A stretch of DNA of 64,000 bases, from positions 1-64,000 of the forward strand of contig JAUQQO010000016.1 of NCBI GenBank assembly GCA_030549795.1, written 5' to 3'. Shown here one piece after another: positions 1 through 8,572 of the stretch (position 1 is its first letter; each line of letters opens with the position of its first letter). Made by a program: the position numbers and the translations under genes. The notes below the pieces were generated by a model. It was not told the origin of the DNA. It was given only the letters and a program-made list of their open reading frames with translations, and did not search any database. Origin of the DNA: Pseudomonadota bacterium. Its GTDB lineage: Bacteria; Pseudomonadota; Alphaproteobacteria; Geminicoccales; Geminicoccaceae.

Positions 1-64
1 CGCTCTTTGCCATACCCGCTCCATCGTGTAGCAGCGGCAAAAGCGATGGTCGGAGAGGGGGCTC

Positions 65-829
65 ATGTCCAGCCTGTTCTGGCTCGAGGATCGGATCGCG
101 CTCGTTACCGGTGCCTCGCGTGGGCTTGGTTTCGCGATGGCGGAGGCGCTCGCCGCCCATGGAGCGCGGGTGATCCTCAACGGTCGCAATCCCGAAACCG
201 TAGCCGCCGCTGCCAAAAAGCTCACGGATCTCGGTTATCACGCGGAAGCTTTGGCTTTCGATGTCACCGATGCCAATGCGACCCTGGATGCGATCGAGAA
301 GATTCGTGAAGTCTTCGGCAGGCTGGACATCCTCGTCAACAACGCCGGCATTCAGCACAGGGCACCGTTGACCGAGTGGACCGATGCCGATTTCGAGCGG
401 CTGTTGCAGAGCCATCTCGTTTCGGCCTTTCGTCTCGCGCGCGAGGCAGCCAAGCTCATGATCCCGCAAGGGCGCGGGCGGATCATCGCCACCGGTTCGG
501 TGATCGCCGTCCTCGCTCGGCCGACCATCCACGGCTATGTCGCCGCCAAGACTGGGCTGCACGGCCTTACCCGCTCGCTTGCGGCCGAGCTCGGGCCCAA
601 GGGGATCACGGTCAACGCGATCGCGCCGGGCTATTTCGTAACCGATATGAACACGGCCCTGTTGGCCGATGAGGCCTTCAACGACTGGGTCAAAAAACGC
701 ACGCCCTTAGGACGCTGGGCACAGCCGCACGAGATCGCAGGCGCCGTCGTCTTTCTCGCTTCCGATGCCGCCTCCTACGTCAACGGCCATGTTCTCGTGG
801 TCGACGGCGGCCTCTCGGTAACGCTTTAA
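65..829 (+). CDS. SDR oxidoreductase, gluconate 5-dehydrogenase-like
   Basis: A 254-aa classical short-chain dehydrogenase. The Rossmann nucleotide motif TGASRGLG is near residue 15, NNAG near residue 92, the catalytic YxxxK as Y-V-A-A-K near residue 159, and the C-terminal VNGHVLVVDGG is typical. The sequence most resembles gluconate/2-deoxy-gluconate 5-dehydrogenases (IdnO type), which interconvert gluconate and 5-ketogluconate with NAD(P)H in the cytoplasm. The ATG at 65 follows a GAGAGGGG ribosome site. An FGGY kinase gene starts 144 bases downstream, consistent with sugar or sugar-acid catabolism. The exact substrate cannot be read from the sequence, because SDRs of this type act on many polyols and keto acids. 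Confidence 0.85.
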   Translation: MSSLFWLEDRIALVTGASRGLGFAMAEALAAHGARVILNGRNPETVAAAAKKLTDLGYHAEALAFDVTDANATLDAIEKIREVFGRLDILVNNAGIQHRAPLTEWTDADFERLLQSHLVSAFRLAREAAKLMIPQGRGRIIATGSVIAVLARPTIHGYVAAKTGLHGLTRSLAAELGPKGITVNAIAPGYFVTDMNTALLADEAFNDWVKKRTPLGRWAQPHEIAGAVVFLASDAASYVNGHVLVVDGGLSVTL

Positions 830-973
830 CCGCAGCCATAGCCCGCGCAGGCACCCCGCTTCGGCTCGGCCGAAAGAGTCGAACCCAGCCGGCTGAGCGC
901 GTGGGCGAAGCGGGGCTTTGCGGATCCGCCGGGCCGCCTATCCTAGCGCGCGGGGATCGGGGGGAAGGCGCGG

Positions 974-2506
974 ATGGTGGATGCGCCGCTTCTTGTGGGC
1001 ATCGATGCCGGATCGAGCCGCATCCGGGCGGTGGCGTTCGCGCTCGATGGCCGCGTGGTGGCGCAGGCCGATCGCCCCACCCCCTACCGCCGCCCCGGCC
1101 CCGGCCTCGCCGAGCTCGACGCCGAGGAGCTGGTCGCGTGCACCGTCGCTACTTTGGGCGCGCTTGCGAAGGCTCTCGATGATCCGCGCCGGGTGGTCGG
1201 TCTTGCGGTTGCGAGCGTGGGCGAAGCGGGGGTGCTGCTCGACGCGCGGGATCAACCGCTCGCCCCGATCCTCGCCTGGTTCGACGCGCGTCCGAGCGCC
1301 GAGCGCCCGCGCGCCTTGGCTCAGCTGTCGGCTGAGCGCCTGGCGCAAGTGGCCGGGGTCACCCTCGATCCGATCTTGGGCCTACTCAAGCTCTTATGGT
1401 ACGCGCGCAATTTGCCGGAAGCCTTCGCGCGCGCGCGAAGATGGCTGCACATCGCCGACTGGTTGGCCTTCCGTTTAGGCGGCGCGCCGGCAACCGATAC
1501 GAGTTTAGCCTCACGCAGCGGCCTTTTGGACCTCGAGCGCGCGTGTTGGTCGGAGGAGCTCGCGCAATCCTTGGGTCTTTCGAGCGCGCTTTTGCCTGCC
1601 ATCCTGCCCACGGGCACGCCCATCGGCACGCTGCGTCCCGAGCTCGCCGCCGCGATCGGGCTTTCGCCTGCGACCGTGATCGCGGTGGGCGGCTACGACC
1701 ATGCGATGGGGGCATTGGCGGTTGGTGCCGAGGAGCCGGGAAGCGTGCTCGACAGCATGGGAACCGCCGAAGGTCTTCTCTTACCTCTTCGCGCGCCGGT
1801 CCTTAACGGGCGGCTCGCTGCCCACGGCTTCAACCAGATCCTCATCCACGCCGACCGCCCGATCGCCTGCGTGCTCACGGGTCTTGCCACCTCGGCTGCG
1901 GCGATCGACTGGGCGCATGCGCTGCTCGCACCCGCCCGCTCGCGCGAGGCGCTCCTTGCCGCGGCGGCTGCCGTTCCGCCCGGCGCTGGGGGTGTGTTCT
2001 TCGTACCGCATCTGCGCTTTGCGAGCCCACCGGCGCATGTCTGCGAGGCGCGCGGTGTCTTCTTCGGTTTGTCGACGCAAACAGATGCCGCCGTGCTCTT
2101 TCGCGCCGTACTCGAAGGAGTGGCGCTCGATTGGCAGCATATTTTGACCGCGCTGTGCGAAACGCTTGGAGAACCTTTGCCCGCGCGTATCCTCGCGATC
2201 GGTGGCGGTACCCGCAACGCGCTTCTCCTTACGATCAAGGCGAGTCTCGCCGGGCGGCCGATCGCTGCCGCCGAGATGCCAGAAGCCACGGCGCTTGGAG
2301 CGGCGCTCGCAGCTGGCCTGGGTGCCGGTCTTTTCCCGACCCTCGCTGCGGCGCGCGCGCACCTTCGGCTTCCCTTGCGCCAGGTCGATCCCGATCCGGC
2401 TTGGCCCTCGGCTCGGGCGCAGCGTCACCTTGCGCGCTATGGCGAGCTCGTGGCGGCGCTTGTACCGCTGCAGCGCCGCGCCGCAGCGTGGCGGGAGGAG
2501 GGGTGA
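974..2506 (+). CDS. FGGY-family carbohydrate kinase
   Basis: A 510-aa two-domain kinase of the FGGY family (xylulokinase, gluconokinase, glycerol kinase relatives). The N-terminal ATPase-fold phosphate-1 motif is GIDAGSSRIRAVAF at residues 9-22. A C-terminal GGGTRNALLLTIKASL segment around residue 415 corresponds to the family's adenosine-binding region. The ATG at 974 is preceded by GGGGGAAGG at good spacing. It lies behind a gluconate-dehydrogenase-like SDR on the same strand and converges with a peptide-type ABC operon. A role in phosphorylating a sugar or sugar acid is well supported; the substrate is not determined. The length is normal for the family. Confidence 0.85.
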   Translation: MVDAPLLVGIDAGSSRIRAVAFALDGRVVAQADRPTPYRRPGPGLAELDAEELVACTVATLGALAKALDDPRRVVGLAVASVGEAGVLLDARDQPLAPILAWFDARPSAERPRALAQLSAERLAQVAGVTLDPILGLLKLLWYARNLPEAFARARRWLHIADWLAFRLGGAPATDTSLASRSGLLDLERACWSEELAQSLGLSSALLPAILPTGTPIGTLRPELAAAIGLSPATVIAVGGYDHAMGALAVGAEEPGSVLDSMGTAEGLLLPLRAPVLNGRLAAHGFNQILIHADRPIACVLTGLATSAAAIDWAHALLAPARSREALLAAAAAVPPGAGGVFFVPHLRFASPPAHVCEARGVFFGLSTQTDAAVLFRAVLEGVALDWQHILTALCETLGEPLPARILAIGGGTRNALLLTIKASLAGRPIAAAEMPEATALGAALAAGLGAGLFPTLAAARAHLRLPLRQVDPDPAWPSARAQRHLARYGELVAALVPLQRRAAAWREEG

Positions 2507-2533
2507 GCGTGCCGTTGCCGCCCGCCGCGAATG

Positions 2534-3325
2534 TCAAGGCGAGTGCGGAGAGGGCTCGGGAAGCCGCAAGGCGGCGGCGAGGAGCGCGCGCGTCGCATCA
2601 GCGCGCGGCGCGGCGAGCAGCGCTTCGACCGGGCGGTCCTCGACGATACGGCCCGCGTCCATGACCAGAACGCGGTCGGCGACCGCGCGCACGAGCGCGA
2701 GATCATGGGTGATCACGAGCGTGGCGAGGTTCGTCTCGGCGCGCAGCCGCTCGATGAGATTGAGGATCTGGGCCCGAACCGAGAGATCGAGGGCGGAAGT
2801 GGGCTCATCGAGGACCAAAAGCCGGGGGCGGCTCGCAAGCGCCCGCGCGATCGCCACCCGTTGCCGCTGGCCGCCCGAGAGCTCGTGCGGAAAGCGCAGG
2901 GCGAGCGCGGGATCGAGCCCCACGGCGCGCAACAGTTCGCCCACCCGCACCTGAAGTTCTTCGCGTGGTGCGAGGTCGAAGGCGCGCAACGGATCGGCGA
3001 GCAGAGCACCCACCCGCCGTCTGGGGCCCAAGGCGGCGAGCGGATCTTGGAAGACCATCTGCAGCTCGGCGCGCAGCCGCCGCAAGGGCTCGCCGCGCAG
3101 GGCGAGGAGATCGCGGCCCAAGAAGTGGATGCGCCCGGCGTTCGGCTCGAGCAAACGCACGATGAGCCGAGCGAGTGTGCTCTTGCCCGCCCCCGACGCG
3201 CCGACGAGCGCCACCCGTTCGCCGGCATGGAGGGCGAAGCGGACGCCGGCAACGAGCGGCCGTGGTGCGCCGCGCGGTGAAAAGACGAGGTCTTCGACCT
3301 CGAGCAAAGGCGGAGGAGCGCTCAC
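2534..3325 (-). CDS. Peptide-type ABC transporter ATPase (DppF/OppF-like)
   Basis: A 263-aa ABC ATPase, the last gene of a five-gene import operon. Walker A is GASGAGKST, the signature LSGGQRQRVAIARALA, and Walker B LLVLDEPTSALD; the H-loop histidine is in VITHDLAL. I chose the GTG at 3325 because it overlaps the stop of the upstream ATPase gene by four bases (GTGA). The longer reading frame upstream has no family-like sequence. It lies in the cytoplasm and pairs with the neighbouring ATPase to drive uptake of di/oligopeptides or similar solutes. It converges with the FGGY kinase gene with 27 bases between stops. Confidence 0.9.
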   Translation of the reverse strand: MSAPPPLLEVEDLVFSPRGAPRPLVAGVRFALHAGERVALVGASGAGKSTLARLIVRLLEPNAGRIHFLGRDLLALRGEPLRRLRAELQMVFQDPLAALGPRRRVGALLADPLRAFDLAPREELQVRVGELLRAVGLDPALALRFPHELSGGQRQRVAIARALASRPRLLVLDEPTSALDLSVRAQILNLIERLRAETNLATLVITHDLALVRAVADRVLVMDAGRIVEDRPVEALLAAPRADATRALLAAALRLPEPSPHSP

Positions 3326-4266
3326 GGCGAAAAGAGATGACAGGCCACGCCATCGCGCGGCGTTCCCGTCCAACCCGGTGAGAAGGTGCGGCAGTGCGGC
3401 TGCGCGAACGCGCACCGGGGGGCGAAGGAGCAGCCGACGAGCGCGGCTTCGGGATCGGGAGGGGTCCCCGGGATCTCGGGCAGGGGGCGCGGCGGCGGCC
3501 GCGCGAGCGAGAGTGCCGCGGCGAGCAGGGCGCGCGTATAGGGGTGGCGCGGCGCACCGAGCACCCGCGCACTCGGCCCCGCTTCCACGCAGCGACCGGC
3601 GTAGAGCACGAGGATGCGGTCGGCGATGCGGGCAGCCACCGCGGGATCGTGGGTCACGAGGACAAGGGCCATGCCCCGCTCGCGCACGAGCGAGTCCAAG
3701 AGATCGAGGATCTGCGCTTGTGTCGCGGTGTCGAGAGCAGAGGTCGGCTCGTCGGCGAGCAAGAGTTTGGGGCCGGCGGCAATGGCGATGGCGATGGCGA
3801 TGCGCTGACGCTCGCCACCCGAGAAGCGATGCGGGACGTCGCGGGCGCGCGCGCCCGCGGGCTCGATTCCGACCCGGCGCAGAAGCGCCACCGCTTGCGC
3901 GCGGGCAACACGCCAGGAGACGTCTTTGTGGAAGCGGATGGGCTCGGCGATCTGGGTCGCCACGTCCATCACCGGATCGAGGCTCGAGAAGGGATCTTGA
4001 AAGACGAAGCCTATGTCCTTGCCGGGAATCGGCCGTCGGCCGAGTGCGGGAAAGTCGAGGGTTCCCTCAACTTGCGCTTGGCGGTCGAGCAGGCCCGCGA
4101 TCGCGAGGAGTGCGGTACTCTTGCCGGCGCCGCTTTCGCCCACAAGTGCCACCCGCTCGCCGGGATCGAGGACGAAATCAAAGCCGCGCAGCGCCCAGAT
4201 CCGCCCTTTGTCGGCGGCAAAGCAGACGCGCAGCGCACGCACAGAGAGCAAAGGGATCGTGCTCAC
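3322..4266 (-). CDS. Peptide-type ABC transporter ATPase (DppD/OppD-like)
   Basis: A 314-aa ABC ATPase with Walker A GESGAGKST, signature FSGGERQRIAIAIAIAAG, Walker B LLLADEPTSALD and an H-loop in LVTHD. The C-terminal extension contains the oligopeptide/dipeptide segment GCSFAPRCAFAQPHC, with a cysteine pattern as in Dpp/Opp ATPases that bind an Fe-S cluster. The GTG at 4266 forms a GTGA overlap with the permease stop and starts directly at the conserved domain. The frame extends further upstream, but those roughly 50 codons look like a shadow of the permease gene. Part of the operon SBP-permease-permease-ATPase-ATPase. Confidence 0.9.
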   Translation of the reverse strand: MSTIPLLSVRALRVCFAADKGRIWALRGFDFVLDPGERVALVGESGAGKSTALLAIAGLLDRQAQVEGTLDFPALGRRPIPGKDIGFVFQDPFSSLDPVMDVATQIAEPIRFHKDVSWRVARAQAVALLRRVGIEPAGARARDVPHRFSGGERQRIAIAIAIAAGPKLLLADEPTSALDTATQAQILDLLDSLVRERGMALVLVTHDPAVAARIADRILVLYAGRCVEAGPSARVLGAPRHPYTRALLAAALSLARPPPRPLPEIPGTPPDPEAALVGCSFAPRCAFAQPHCRTFSPGWTGTPRDGVACHLFSP

Positions 4267-5096
4267 AGGGCGACCCGGCGGGCGGCGGTGGCCTCGGCGA
4301 AGCCTTCGCCCACGAGGTTGACCGCCAGTACGGTGAGCACGAGCAGCGCACCCGGCAACAGCGCAAGCCACGGTGCCGAGACCAAAACCGCGCGGCCTTC
4401 TGCGATCATCGCTCCCCAAGAGGCGCGGTTGGGATCGCCGAGGCCCAAAAAGGCGAGCGCCGCTTCGATGAGAATCGCTGCCGCTGCGGTGAGTGCCGCA
4501 AGCGGCACCACAGGCGGCAGCGCATTGGGCAGGACTTCCTTGACCGCTACCTGGGTGCGGGTGAGACCTGCGGTGATCGCCGCGAGCACGAAATCCGCGC
4601 GCTTAAGGCGCATCACTTCGGCGCGGATAAGGCGTGCCGGTGCCGGCCAGGAGGCGGCGGCGATGGCGAGCACGAGCGTCTCGAAGCCGGGTCCGATCAC
4701 GCTCACAAGCGCAAGCGCAATGAGAAAACCGGGTACGATCTGGAAGGCCTCGGCTAGGCGCATCGAAACCTCATCCACAAAGCCGCCTGCAAAGCCGGCG
4801 AGAAGCCCGAGCGCGGTGCCGAAGAGCAAAGCAGCTGTAGTGGCGGTGAAGGCGACCGCAAGCGAGGTGCGGGCCCCGGCGAGCAAGCGGGCCAAGAGAT
4901 CGCGCCCGAGCCGATCGGTCCCAAGCGGATGGGCGGGATCGACGAAAGGTGCGAGGAGCAAGGCTTGTGAGGGCGCATCCGGATCGCGCGGCCACACGAG
5001 CGGACCGGCGATCGCGAGCAGGCTCAAAAGCGCGAGCAAAAGCAAGCCCAGGACTGCCGTCGGCTCGCGAAGGAGCCGCAAAAGAGCCGTGGTCAC
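4263..5096 (-). CDS. Peptide-type ABC transporter permease (DppC-like)
   Basis: A 277-aa inner-membrane permease of the DppC/OppC family. It has one N-terminal membrane segment (about residues 13-33), then the DppC-type HPLGTDRLGRDLLARLLAGA segment, then five further hydrophobic segments. The EAA-type loop that contacts the ATPases lies around residues 180-200. The ATG at 5096 overlaps the upstream stop as ATGA, so the two permeases are probably translationally coupled. It pairs with the DppB-like permease to form the channel. Confidence 0.9.
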   Translation of the reverse strand: MTTALLRLLREPTAVLGLLLLALLSLLAIAGPLVWPRDPDAPSQALLLAPFVDPAHPLGTDRLGRDLLARLLAGARTSLAVAFTATTAALLFGTALGLLAGFAGGFVDEVSMRLAEAFQIVPGFLIALALVSVIGPGFETLVLAIAAASWPAPARLIRAEVMRLKRADFVLAAITAGLTRTQVAVKEVLPNALPPVVPLAALTAAAAILIEAALAFLGLGDPNRASWGAMIAEGRAVLVSAPWLALLPGALLVLTVLAVNLVGEGFAEATAARRVAL

Positions 5097-6079
5097 GAGG
5101 GCGAGTCTGCGAGCTCAATCCTCGGGTCGAGCCACCCGTAGAGCAGGTCGACCGCGAGGTTGAGGATGATGACGAGGAGCGCACAGACGAGCACGACGCC
5201 CACGAGCAATGCGGGGTCGCGGTAGATGACCGCCTCGAAGGCGAGCCGACCGAGACCGGGTACGGCAAAGAGGCTCTCGACCACCACGCTTCCGCCCACC
5301 ATGGAGGCACCGTGCACGCCGACGACGGTGACGAGCGGGACGAGAGCGTTGCGTGCCACATGGGCGAAGAGGAGCCGGCGACGCGGGATGCCCTTGGCGC
5401 GCGCGGCGCGCACGAAATCGCTGCGCCAGGCCTCGACCATGCCGGCGCGCAACACGCGCGCATAAAGCGCGGCGTACACGAGGCCTAAGGTGAGGACGGG
5501 CAAGACCATGTGTCGGGCGAGATCGCACAAGCGCGCAAGACCCCGATAGTCCGCCCCGATCGTCTCGATGCCGGCCGAGGGCAGCCAGCGAAGCCGCACG
5601 GCAAACAGCAAGACCAAGACGATGCCGAGCCAAAAGCTGGGGGTGGCGTTGAGCGCCAGCACGCAGGCGGAAGCGAGGCGGTCGCGCAGGCTTCCGGGGC
5701 GGCTGCCGGCAAGAAAGCCGAGGATCCCGCCGACAAGGAGAGCTACGGCCATAGCCGAGAAGGCGAGCAGAAGCGTGATCGGCAGCCGCTCGAGGAGGAG
5801 GGCGCGCACCGGCCGATTGAAGGTGAGCGAGATGCCGAGATCGCCCGTAGCCAGGCCGGCCAGATAGAGGAGGAAGCGTGTCCAGGGGGTCTTATCGAGA
5901 CCCCAGCGCGCGCGCAGCTCGTGCAAAAAGCCGGCATCGCCGCCCAAGCTCGCGACATAGGCATCGACGGCATCACCCGGGGCGGCTTCGAGCAGCACGA
6001 AGCAGCCGGTGATCACGAGTGCGAGCACCAAGGGTGCGTGCGCGAGGCGCCGACGGACGAGCGCGAGCCCGGGGCTCAT
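5093..6079 (-). CDS. Peptide-type ABC transporter permease (DppB-like)
   Basis: A 328-aa inner-membrane permease of the DppB/OppB family. It has an N-terminal membrane segment (LVLALVITGCFVLLEAAPGD), a large periplasmic loop containing RWGLDKTPWTRFLLYLAG, and a C-terminal multi-spanning domain. The late LPVLTLGLVYAALYARVLRA and ARAKGIPRRRLLFAHVARNA segments are the conserved ATPase-coupling region. The ATG at 6079 overlaps the solute-binding-protein stop by four bases (ATGA), which excludes the longer upstream frame. Confidence 0.9.
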   Translation of the reverse strand: MSPGLALVRRRLAHAPLVLALVITGCFVLLEAAPGDAVDAYVASLGGDAGFLHELRARWGLDKTPWTRFLLYLAGLATGDLGISLTFNRPVRALLLERLPITLLLAFSAMAVALLVGGILGFLAGSRPGSLRDRLASACVLALNATPSFWLGIVLVLLFAVRLRWLPSAGIETIGADYRGLARLCDLARHMVLPVLTLGLVYAALYARVLRAGMVEAWRSDFVRAARAKGIPRRRLLFAHVARNALVPLVTVVGVHGASMVGGSVVVESLFAVPGLGRLAFEAVIYRDPALLVGVVLVCALLVIILNLAVDLLYGWLDPRIELADSPS

Positions 6080-7668
6080 GACTCGAGCCAGCAGTCGGCC
6101 CAGTTGGAGACCGCCCAGCGCGGGTTGGTGGCGACGTTGCGCACGCGCGTGCGCGCAACCGTAAGGAAGGTGAACTCGCATACCGGGATGAGCGGCAGGT
6201 CTTCCATGGCGAGCTTTTGGAAACGCCGGTAAAGGGCGGCACGCTCGGCGGGGTCGAGGGCGCGCGCAGCAGCGCGGATCACGGCGTCCATCTCGGGATT
6301 GGCGTAGCCGTACTGGTTCGAGAACGGCACCCCGGGCGGCAAACCGCTCTCGTAGAGAATGGTGGTCGAGATCGCGGGATCGTTGCGGTACACGGGCGAG
6401 CCGATGGCGAGATCGAAGGCGTGGTCGGTATAGACCGCCTTTTGGTGCCCAGCTGGATCCTTGATCACAAGGCGCGCCTCGATCCCGATCGCCTTGAGCG
6501 CTTCGCGCAGATATTCGCCCATCTGGCGGGTCTGCTCGAACCAGGGCGCGGGCAAGAGATCGACGCGGAAGCGCACGCCATCGGCCTGGCGCGGGTAGCC
6601 CGCCTCGTCGAGCAGGGCTTCCGCGCGCTTGCGATCGAAGGGATAGCTCGGCACCTCGTCGGTAAAAAAGGTCGTATCGAAGCGCGGCACGGGGCCCGTG
6701 GCCGGTTTGGCCCAGCCGAGGAAGATGGCGCGCACCACGAACTCGCGGTCGATGGCATGGGCAATAGCCCGGCGCACGCGCACATCCGACAGTTCCTTGC
6801 GCCGATGGTTGATCTCGACGGTGAGCTGATAGGTGATGCCCTCATAGCCCTTGTCGATCACCGCGATGCCGGGGACGGCGGCAAGGCGCTTTAGGTCGGC
6901 CAAGGGCACCGCCGAGAAGGCGGCCAAGTCGATTTCGCCGGCTTCGAGGGCGGCAGCAATGGCGCCGCGATCGGGCAGCACGCGATAGACGATGCCATCA
7001 AGCCAGGGCAAAGGCGCACCCCAATAATCGGGGTTGCGCTCGAGGCGGTAAAACTGGCCGGGCCGATGCTCGACGAAGCGGAAGGGGCCGGTTCCGATCA
7101 GTTTCTGATTGTGCGGATTGGTGAGCACATCAGTGCCCGCGAAGAGGTGCCGCGGCACGACGGCGGTCAACGCCGGAAGCGCGTTGGCGACGAGCTGAAC
7201 GGGGGTGGGGGCGGAAAAGCGCAGGATCGCGGTTGAGGGATCGGGCGTGTCGACCGCCTCGAGATCCTTAAAGAAAGCGCGGCCCAAATTCTGGTGCTTC
7301 TTCCACAGCTCGAGCGCGCAAAAGGCGACATCGGCGCTCGAAAAGGGCGTGCCGTCGTGGAAGCGCACATCCGATCGCAAGCGGAACGTCACGCTCAGGC
7401 CGTCGGGCGAGCCCTCCCAAGCGAGCGCAAGGCGCGGCTCGAGCCCGCCTTGGCCATAGGCCATTTCGGCCAAGGGCTCGATCACCTTGCTCGCGACGAA
7501 GAACACGCCATTGGAGGCGACGAGGGCCGGGTTGAGGTTGCGCGGCTCCGTGTCGGCTGCGACCACGAGCACACCACCACGGCGCGGCGGCTCGGCGCGC
7601 GCGATGCCAGCCGGCGCGAGAGCAGAGAGAAGCGAACAGGCGAGCAGCTCACGACGGCGCAAGGTCAT
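6076..7668 (-). CDS. Periplasmic solute-binding protein of a peptide-type ABC importer
   Basis: A 530-aa family 5 extracellular solute-binding protein and the first gene of the five-gene importer. The N-terminus MTLRRRELLACSLLSALAPA ends in IARA, a plausible export signal with an arginine-rich start (possibly Tat). Mature landmarks include GGVLVVAADTEPRNLNPALV and the family segment FRLRSDVRFHDGTPFSSADV. The ATG at 7668 is chosen because the signal peptide starts there. The family binds peptides, but members also take opines, nickel or glycosides, so the ligand is open. Its promoter should lie in the 118-base gap shared with the divergent superoxide dismutase gene. Confidence 0.88.
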   Translation of the reverse strand: MTLRRRELLACSLLSALAPAGIARAEPPRRGGVLVVAADTEPRNLNPALVASNGVFFVASKVIEPLAEMAYGQGGLEPRLALAWEGSPDGLSVTFRLRSDVRFHDGTPFSSADVAFCALELWKKHQNLGRAFFKDLEAVDTPDPSTAILRFSAPTPVQLVANALPALTAVVPRHLFAGTDVLTNPHNQKLIGTGPFRFVEHRPGQFYRLERNPDYWGAPLPWLDGIVYRVLPDRGAIAAALEAGEIDLAAFSAVPLADLKRLAAVPGIAVIDKGYEGITYQLTVEINHRRKELSDVRVRRAIAHAIDREFVVRAIFLGWAKPATGPVPRFDTTFFTDEVPSYPFDRKRAEALLDEAGYPRQADGVRFRVDLLPAPWFEQTRQMGEYLREALKAIGIEARLVIKDPAGHQKAVYTDHAFDLAIGSPVYRNDPAISTTILYESGLPPGVPFSNQYGYANPEMDAVIRAAARALDPAERAALYRRFQKLAMEDLPLIPVCEFTFLTVARTRVRNVATNPRWAVSNWADCWLES

Positions 7669-7786
7669 GGCGAAGCGGAAAATCCCAGTTGCGGGTGCGA
7701 TGGTTGCGCTTGGCGTGCGCCGGCGAGCATGCCAAATTGGCGAAGGGTGATAACGACCATTCGTGCGTGCAAGAGGGGGGCCAAGC

Positions 7787-8491
7787 ATGCAGCGGCGTAC
7801 GGTTCTTGCGGGTCTTGCCACGGTTCCGATCTTCGCCCGAACGGTGTGGGCGCAGGCCCCGACTGGGCCGCACAGTCTGCCTCCGCTTCCCTATCCGACC
7901 AACGCTCTTGAGCCCCACATCGACACGCGCACGATGGAGCTCCACCACGGCGCCCATCATCGCGCGTACGTGAACAACCTCAACGCCGCGCTCAAAGACC
8001 ATGGCGAGGCGGCGAAGCTGCCGCTCCATGAGCTCTTGGCCAAGCTCGCCGAGCTGCCCGAGAGCATTCGCACAGCGGTGCGCAACAACGGCGGTGGCCA
8101 TGCCAACCACACCATGTTCTGGCAGGTCATGGGGCCGGGCGGTGGCCAGCCCTCGGGCGCGCTCAAGGAAGCGATCGACCGCGACTTCGGCGGTCTCGAG
8201 AAGCTGCAGGAGCAGTTCAACGCGGCAGGCCTGCGGGTGTTCGGCTCCGGTTGGGTGTTCGTCACCGTGGATCAAGCCGGCAAGCTCGCCATCGTCACCC
8301 GGCCCAACCAGGACACGCCACTTATGGAAGGTGGCCGCGTGCTCTTCGGCAACGATGTTTGGGAGCACGCCTATTATCTCAAATATCAGAACCGCCGCGG
8401 CGATTATTTAAAGGCCTGGTGGAATGTCGTGAATTGGGCCGAAGTGGGCAAGCGCTACGAGGCGGCCAAGGCAGGCACGCTCGCGATCTGA
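7787..8491 (+). CDS. Exported Fe/Mn superoxide dismutase
   Basis: A 234-aa iron/manganese superoxide dismutase that detoxifies superoxide. Metal ligands are visible: His in the MELHHGAHHRAYVNN segment, His in GGGHANHTMFW, and Asp and His in NDVWEHAYYLKY. Unlike cytoplasmic forms it begins MQRRTVLAGLATVPIFARTV and ends the leader at WAQA. This is a twin-arginine-like or Sec signal, so the enzyme is probably periplasmic. The ATG at 7787 follows GAGGGGGG. It is a single gene, divergent from the ABC importer, and a terminator-like hairpin follows the stop. Iron versus manganese preference cannot be settled by eye. Confidence 0.92.
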   Translation: MQRRTVLAGLATVPIFARTVWAQAPTGPHSLPPLPYPTNALEPHIDTRTMELHHGAHHRAYVNNLNAALKDHGEAAKLPLHELLAKLAELPESIRTAVRNNGGGHANHTMFWQVMGPGGGQPSGALKEAIDRDFGGLEKLQEQFNAAGLRVFGSGWVFVTVDQAGKLAIVTRPNQDTPLMEGGRVLFGNDVWEHAYYLKYQNRRGDYLKAWWNVVNWAEVGKRYEAAKAGTLAI

Positions 8492-8499
8492 GCCGAAAG

Positions 8500-8537
8500 C
8501 CGGTGGGAGGTGCTCAAGCGCCTGCGCCACCGGTTTT
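8500..8537 (+). terminator. Rho-independent terminator after superoxide dismutase gene
   Basis: CCGGTGG at 8500-8506 pairs with CCACCGG at 8527-8533, followed by TTTT. It begins nine bases after the stop codon. The loop of about 20 bases contains further pairing (GGTGC with GCGCC). Confidence 0.65.
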
Positions 8538-8572
8538 GTCGTCGGCCCCCGGCGGCGGCGAGGCGAGGGCAC

